From positions 19,210-83,209 of the forward strand of contig JBIKWM010000013.1 in the NCBI GenBank assembly GCA_044356305.1: a stretch of DNA of 64,000 bases. Reading direction: 5' to 3'. The notes below the pieces were generated by a model. It saw nothing but the letters and a program-made list of their open reading frames with translations. It did no database searches and was not told where the DNA came from. The stretch comes from JBIKWM01 sp044356305. Its GTDB lineage: Bacteria > Bacteroidota > Bacteroidia > UBA10329. The position numbers and the translations under genes were made by a program. Positions 60,062-64,000 of the stretch are shown in pieces (within the stretch, counting starts at the first letter, position 1; every line of letters begins with the position of its first letter).

Positions 60062-60888
60062 GCAACCAGGTCATGATTTCATCAGGGTCAATGGACCATC
60101 TGCGCCAGCGCGCCACAGCCCCACGGGGCAGTTCGTCATGGGCTCCCCTTTCATTCCTCATTCGTAATTCCTCATTCTCAATTCTCATCATTGCTCTCCT
60201 CTTCTCCGGCTGTTACGAGGAGGACACCGTTGCCACGGGAGGGCTCGATTTTTTTCCGGTCGAGATAGGCCATTGGGCCGAATACGAGGTGGACAGTGTG
60301 TGGATGGATGAGCCGGCCGGCATTCTCGGTTCGGGCGAGACGCATTATCTGCTCCGCGAATTGAACGAGAGCACCTTTATGGATGAGGGGGGGCGCGAAG
60401 TGGTGCGTGTGGAGCGGTCGTGGCGGGCCGATACCGCTGCCGCGTGGCAGATCAAGGACATCTGGGGCCGCGTGCGCACCCAGGCCGAGGCCGAGCAGAA
60501 CGAGGACAACGTGATCCTGCGCAAACTCATTTTCCCCTTGCAGGATAGCCGCGAATGGAACGGCACCCTGCGCACCACCGACCAGAACCTGCAGGAGTGG
60601 ACCGGTTTCCTGAACATTCCGGTCGATTGGCCCTTTGTCATGAGCGCCATCAATCAGCCTTACACGGTCAACGGCCTCACCTTCGACAGCACCGTCACCG
60701 TCACCCAGTACGATGCCGAGGTGGCCTTTGGCATCAGCCTCGTGAGCCGCGAGGTGTATGCCCGCCACGTGGGCCTGGTGCACCGCCACATGACCGTCTA
60801 CAACATCCAGCCCGACCCTGACAGCCTGACCGACAAGGACAGCATCGGATACACGTTTGAGCAACGGATCACTGGATTTGCCCAATGA
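60058..60888 (+). CDS. Lipoprotein of unknown function with atypical N-terminus
   Basis: A 276-residue protein. Residues about 31-52 (SFLIRNSSFSILIIALLFSGC) form a lipoprotein signal with the Cys at about residue 52. The stretch before it is long and Ser/Arg-rich. The hydrophobic core is encoded by the stutter repeat at 60152-60176, so the signal peptide seems to derive from a low-complexity intergenic word. The mature part is beta-rich (GLDFFPVEIGHWAEYEVDSVW), with no recognised domain. ATG at 60058 is in ATGA overlap with mnmA; the true start may be internal. Confidence 0.65.
   Translation: MSNQVMISSGSMDHLRQRATAPRGSSSWAPLSFLIRNSSFSILIIALLFSGCYEEDTVATGGLDFFPVEIGHWAEYEVDSVWMDEPAGILGSGETHYLLRELNESTFMDEGGREVVRVERSWRADTAAAWQIKDIWGRVRTQAEAEQNEDNVILRKLIFPLQDSREWNGTLRTTDQNLQEWTGFLNIPVDWPFVMSAINQPYTVNGLTFDSTVTVTQYDAEVAFGISLVSREVYARHVGLVHRHMTVYNIQPDPDSLTDKDSIGYTFEQRITGFAQ
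60152..60176 (+). repeat. 25-bp G-poor interspersed word, copy 2 (inside a coding region)
   Basis: Begins CATTCCTCATTCGTAATTCC and matches 36965-36989 at 22 of 25 positions. Here it is translated as part of a lipoprotein signal peptide. Confidence 0.7.
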
Positions 60889-62549
60889 GGAACATCGCCA
60901 CCCTTCTGCTCCTGTTCGCTGCCACGGTGGCACAGGCCCAGTATTTCCCCCGCAAGTATTTTGTGCCTTTCACCGATAAGGCGTCCACTCCCTTCACCAT
61001 CGCGCAGCCCGACCAGTTCCTGTCGCAGCGGGCATTGCAGCGCAGGGCGGCACAGAACATTGCCATCGATGCCACCGACCTGCCCGTTGACCCTGCCTAT
61101 GTGCAGCAGGTGGCTGCCACCGGGGCCACAGTGCTGCACAGGTCCAAATGGTTCAACGGGGTCACTGTGCTGGTGAACGATGCCACCCAGTTGGCGGCCA
61201 TCGGTGCGCTCCCCTTTGTGGGGGTGCCCACCCCGGTCACCCGCCTGGGCAGCGGTACCGCCTCCCCAAAGCTTGAACCCGAGCCCGATGGCAAGACCGC
61301 CAACGGCAACGGGGGCGGCACCACCGACTACGGCATGGGTCTCAATCAGATCGACATGCTGGGCGGCATCCCGCTGCACGAGAACGGTTTCAGGGGCAAC
61401 GGCATGGTCATAGCCGTGCTCGATGCGGGTTTCATCAACGTGGACAACCTGCCCATTTTCGACAGTCTGCGCAACGAGAACCGCATCATAGCCACCAGGG
61501 ATTTTGTAGAGGGAGATCTGAATGTGTACGGCCACCACGGCCATGGCACCAGTGTGCTCAGCACCATGGCGGGCAACCTCCCTGGCCTACTGGTGGGCAC
61601 CGCGCCCAAGGCCCAGTACATGCTGCTGCGCAGTGAAGATGGCGATACCGAGAATCCCATTGAGGAGGAGAACTGGGTGGCCGCGGCCGAATTTGCTGAC
61701 AGTGCCGGTGCCGATGTGATCAACTCATCGCTGGGCTACACCACTTTCGACAGCACGGCCTTCAGCCACACCTATGCCGACATGGACGGGGTGACCACAC
61801 GCGTCACACAGGGCGCCAACATGGCCGCGTCAAAGGGCATCATGGTGGTGGCCAGCGCAGGCAACGAGGGCAGCTCGGCCTGGCAGCACATAGGCTCACC
61901 GGCCGATGGGGTCAATGTGCTCGCCATCGGTGCCGTTGACCCCACCGGTGTCTATGCCAGTTTCAGCAGTCAGGGCCCCAGTGCCGATGGGCGCATAAAA
62001 CCCGATGTGGTGGCACAGGGCAAGGATGCCGTTATCGTATCAGCATCGCAGGGCGTGGGCGTGCAGACTGGCAACGGCACCTCGTTCAGCGGGCCCATCC
62101 TGTGCGGCATGGCCACCTGCCTGTGGCAGATGTACCCGGCCCTTACCAATTTTCAGATCATGGACGCCATCAGGCAGAGCGCCAGCCAATACGATGCCCC
62201 CGATGCCTTGCTGGGCTATGGCATACCCGACTTCACCTTTGCCCAACTCGTGCTCAGCGGCCACGTGCCCTCCGATATCGATTCCGATGAGCTGGTTACC
62301 GTATTCCCCGTTCCGTTCAGCGATGTGCTAAACGGGCACATCTACACTGCCACACGCCATCAGGCCGAGATTCACCTTACCGACCTTGCCGGCCGCAAGG
62401 TGGCCGGTACCCGCACCTGGTGCGGCCGCAACTGCTATCAGACCTTCACCCTCGCTGACCTCGGCACCCTCCCTGCCGGGGTCTATGTGCTCAGCGTGGT
62501 CACCGCCAACGGCAAGTTCGACCGTAAGGTGGTGAAAGATCAGAAGTGA
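60885..62549 (+). CDS. Subtilisin-like serine protease (S8) with T9SS sorting tail
   Basis: A 554-residue secreted protease. Signal peptide (LLLFAATVAQAQ), then an inhibitor-like prodomain (about 20-120), then the catalytic domain: Asp in VIAVLDAGFINVDN (about residue 183), His in YGHHGHGTSV (about 219), Ser in GNGTSFSGPI (about 400). The C-terminus (VTVFPVPFSDVLNGHIYTAT ... LPAGVYVLSVVTANG) is a type A T9SS sorting domain. ATG at 60885 overlaps the lipoprotein stop. It is convergent with the DUF218 gene, with 9 nt between the stops. Confidence 0.93.
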   Translation: MRNIATLLLLFAATVAQAQYFPRKYFVPFTDKASTPFTIAQPDQFLSQRALQRRAAQNIAIDATDLPVDPAYVQQVAATGATVLHRSKWFNGVTVLVNDATQLAAIGALPFVGVPTPVTRLGSGTASPKLEPEPDGKTANGNGGGTTDYGMGLNQIDMLGGIPLHENGFRGNGMVIAVLDAGFINVDNLPIFDSLRNENRIIATRDFVEGDLNVYGHHGHGTSVLSTMAGNLPGLLVGTAPKAQYMLLRSEDGDTENPIEEENWVAAAEFADSAGADVINSSLGYTTFDSTAFSHTYADMDGVTTRVTQGANMAASKGIMVVASAGNEGSSAWQHIGSPADGVNVLAIGAVDPTGVYASFSSQGPSADGRIKPDVVAQGKDAVIVSASQGVGVQTGNGTSFSGPILCGMATCLWQMYPALTNFQIMDAIRQSASQYDAPDALLGYGIPDFTFAQLVLSGHVPSDIDSDELVTVFPVPFSDVLNGHIYTATRHQAEIHLTDLAGRKVAGTRTWCGRNCYQTFTLADLGTLPAGVYVLSVVTANGKFDRKVVKDQK

Positions 62550-62558
62550 AACCTGCGG

Positions 62559-63260
62559 TCAGTTCTTGACCTGCTCATCCTCTGGGTGCGGGGCCCCGCT
62601 CTGGCGTTCCTTTTTCTCAATGGCGCGTATGTTCTTCCCAAAAGTGCCCCGCAGACGGGTGAAGAAAGACTCGCGCTCGGGCAGCGACACAAAACTGTCC
62701 ACCCGGGCCACCTCCGGGTCAATCTTCAGGTTGGCCGCGGCCCAATAGGTGTTCAGCGTATCATAGATAGCCGGGATGAAATCGACATCCATGTCGCGGC
62801 TGCGGGCAAACGAGCGCAGCATCGAGCTCTGGAACGGGTCCGATGCCAGCGCGATCTTCTGGTAGCCCATCTCCTTGGCCATGCGGTAACCGAAGAACAG
62901 GTTCTCGGTGCTGTGCTCGGCTCGCTCCTCCATCAATATGTCCTCAGCCGGAATGCCCAGGGCCTTACCGTATTCGGCCATCACCCGGGCCTCCACATAT
63001 GGCGAGTAGACGGCCGAACCGCTGTACATCACCTTTTTCACCATTCCGGTGCGGTAGAGGTGGTACGACCACAGGATGCGCAGCTTCATCCCCGCGCTGA
63101 TGTCGCCATCGTTGTACGGCAGTCCGGGCACTATCACCACATCATATGGCGCCCGGGTCTGGGCGTGGCGGTACATCTTCTCGCGGCCGGCACAGGAGTA
63201 GATGAGCAGCATGGGCAGCACCATCAGGTGCACGAAGGTGATTTTCAGGAATGTGCGCAT
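62559..63260 (-). CDS. DUF218/YdcF-family lipoprotein
   Basis: A 233-residue protein with a lipoprotein-like signal (MVLPMLLIYSCAGRE; Cys about 23). The DUF218 fold is marked by DVVIVPGLPYNDGDISAGMKLR, YSGSAVYSPYVEARVMAEY and LMEERAEHSTENLFF. E. coli members (YdcF, SanA, ElyC) act in the envelope, ElyC in peptidoglycan or enterobacterial common antigen metabolism; the reaction is unknown. Divergent from the symporter gene. Confidence 0.88.
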   Translation of the reverse strand: MRTFLKITFVHLMVLPMLLIYSCAGREKMYRHAQTRAPYDVVIVPGLPYNDGDISAGMKLRILWSYHLYRTGMVKKVMYSGSAVYSPYVEARVMAEYGKALGIPAEDILMEERAEHSTENLFFGYRMAKEMGYQKIALASDPFQSSMLRSFARSRDMDVDFIPAIYDTLNTYWAAANLKIDPEVARVDSFVSLPERESFFTRLRGTFGKNIRAIEKKERQSGAPHPEDEQVKN

Positions 63261-63310
63261 GGGCGGGTTAACGCTTGAACTGTTGATTTGTTGTGGCTAA
63301 AGGTGTGCCC

Positions 63311-63318
63311 TTACTTTG
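63311..63318 (+). promoter_or_regulatory. -7-like element of the symporter gene
   Basis: TTACTTTG, one mismatch from TAnnTTTG, about 21 nt before the ATG at 63340. Confidence 0.45.
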
Positions 63319-63339
63319 GCACCCTACAAACCTGTCGTC

Positions 63340-64000
63340 ATGGAACTCTCAGCACTTGATATAGCCGTCTTCGTTGGGTTTCTTATTTTGGTAATTGCAG
63401 TATCGCTCTATGCAGCGCGTAAGGAGGAGGGTACCGAGGATTATTTCCTCGGAGGCCGCGGTTTCACATGGTGGCTCATCGGGTTCTCGCTCATTGCATC
63501 CAACATCAGTACCGAGCATTTTGTGGGCATGGCGGGCAGCGGGTTCGGCAGTCTGGGCCTCGCTGTGGCCAGTTATGAGTGGTTCGCTGCCGCCACGTTG
63601 GTGGTGGTTGCCGTGTTCCTTTTGCCGGTTTTTCTGAGGCTGGGCATCTACACCATGCCAGAGTTCCTCGGGTACCGTTATGGCGAGCAGGCCCGCACGC
63701 TCATGGCTGTGTACATGCTCGTCATGTACGTGGCGGTGGCACTGGCATCGGTGCTGTATTCAGGAGCTCTCGGAATTGAGACCATGTTCGGCATCCCATT
63801 GGTTCAGGGCATCTGGTTCATTGGGCTCGCGGCCGGTGCCTACACCGTGTACGGTGGCCTCAAGGCCGTGGTGTGGAGCGACCTTTTGCAAGGCGCGGCA
63901 TTGCTTGCAGGTGGTGCCCTCGTCCTTTACCTGGGGCTTGAGAAGGTCGGTGGATGGAACACATTCATGGCCCAGAATGCCGATAAGATGCATCTCATCC
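63340..64000 (+). CDS. Sodium:solute symporter (SSS/SLC5-like), 3' end outside the window
   Basis: Only the first 220 codons are present. They show a membrane protein with five or six helices and the SSS features DYFLGGRGFTWWLIGFSLIASNIS (helix 1-2, with the unwound substrate-binding region), TEHFVGMAGSGF, and GAYTVYGGLKAVVWSDLLQG (the diagnostic helix 5-6 block). The N-terminus resembles sodium/sugar symporters of the SglT type; the substrate cannot be decided from this part. ATG at 63340 begins the first helix. Confidence 0.92.
   Translation, partial: MELSALDIAVFVGFLILVIAVSLYAARKEEGTEDYFLGGRGFTWWLIGFSLIASNISTEHFVGMAGSGFGSLGLAVASYEWFAAATLVVVAVFLLPVFLRLGIYTMPEFLGYRYGEQARTLMAVYMLVMYVAVALASVLYSGALGIETMFGIPLVQGIWFIGLAAGAYTVYGGLKAVVWSDLLQGAALLAGGALVLYLGLEKVGGWNTFMAQNADKMHLI

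Overview
The window looks like a piece of a Bacteroidota chromosome, most likely Flavobacteriales or a close relative. The evidence is internal: type IX secretion (T9SS) cargo with C-terminal sorting domains, a gliding-motility type B sorting domain on a protein with about 19 PKD domains, a PorP/SprF outer-membrane protein, very few Shine-Dalgarno sequences, and repeated copies of the Bacteroidota -7 promoter element TAnnTTTG, often only 4-16 nt before the start codon. The sequence is moderately GC-rich by eye, with AT-rich islands in a few intergenic regions. No plasmid, phage, insertion sequence or CRISPR array was seen.

Layout. 1-4.6 kb: a truncated PD40/TolB-like protein, an rRNA/tRNA methyltransferase and a diheme cytochrome c, closed by a bidirectional terminator. 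4.6-11.4 kb: a fatty-acid beta-oxidation operon on the minus strand (MarR regulator, fused hydroxyacyl-CoA dehydrogenase/enoyl-CoA hydratase, a YwqK-like protein, thiolase, acyl-CoA dehydrogenase). 11.5-17.7 kb: PIG-L lipoprotein, acyl-CoA carboxylase beta chain, CotH-kinase/P-domain cargo and small secreted proteins. 17.7-26.5 kb: M23 peptidase, alaS, an acidic pRiA4b ORF-3-like protein, miaA, and a five-gene minus operon (secreted protein, idi, PTPS/QueD, folE, VWA protein) in which the first three genes use GTG or TTG starts. 26.5-37 kb: the PKD protein, an orphan HisA-like protein with a changed active site, a DUF3298 lipoprotein, sucC, and a PorP/SprF plus CHU_C lipoprotein pair. 37-48 kb: gcvP followed by five tandem T9SS cargo genes, four of them separated by strong terminators. 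48-52 kb: PAP2 phosphatase, crcB, then an accessory patch. 52-64 kb: threonine aldolase, two tRNAs, an NADP oxidoreductase, mutS, a second SpoU methyltransferase, an operon with overlapping genes (MORN protein, mnmA, lipoprotein, subtilase), a DUF218 lipoprotein and a truncated sodium:solute symporter.

The most unusual locus is 49.8-51.8 kb. A 71-residue protein carries two copies of the decapeptide IIWGQEADDF, and all six nucleotide differences between the copies are synonymous. It is divergent from a helical-repeat protein, and the gap between them holds about ten TCGATGAA boxes, mostly exactly 21 bp apart. A second, weaker array with a 21-bp period lies upstream of the hypothetical gene at 57333. 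A further recurrent feature is a set of G-poor, stuttering sequences on the sense strand just upstream of several start codons; one of them appears to have become the signal peptide of a lipoprotein.
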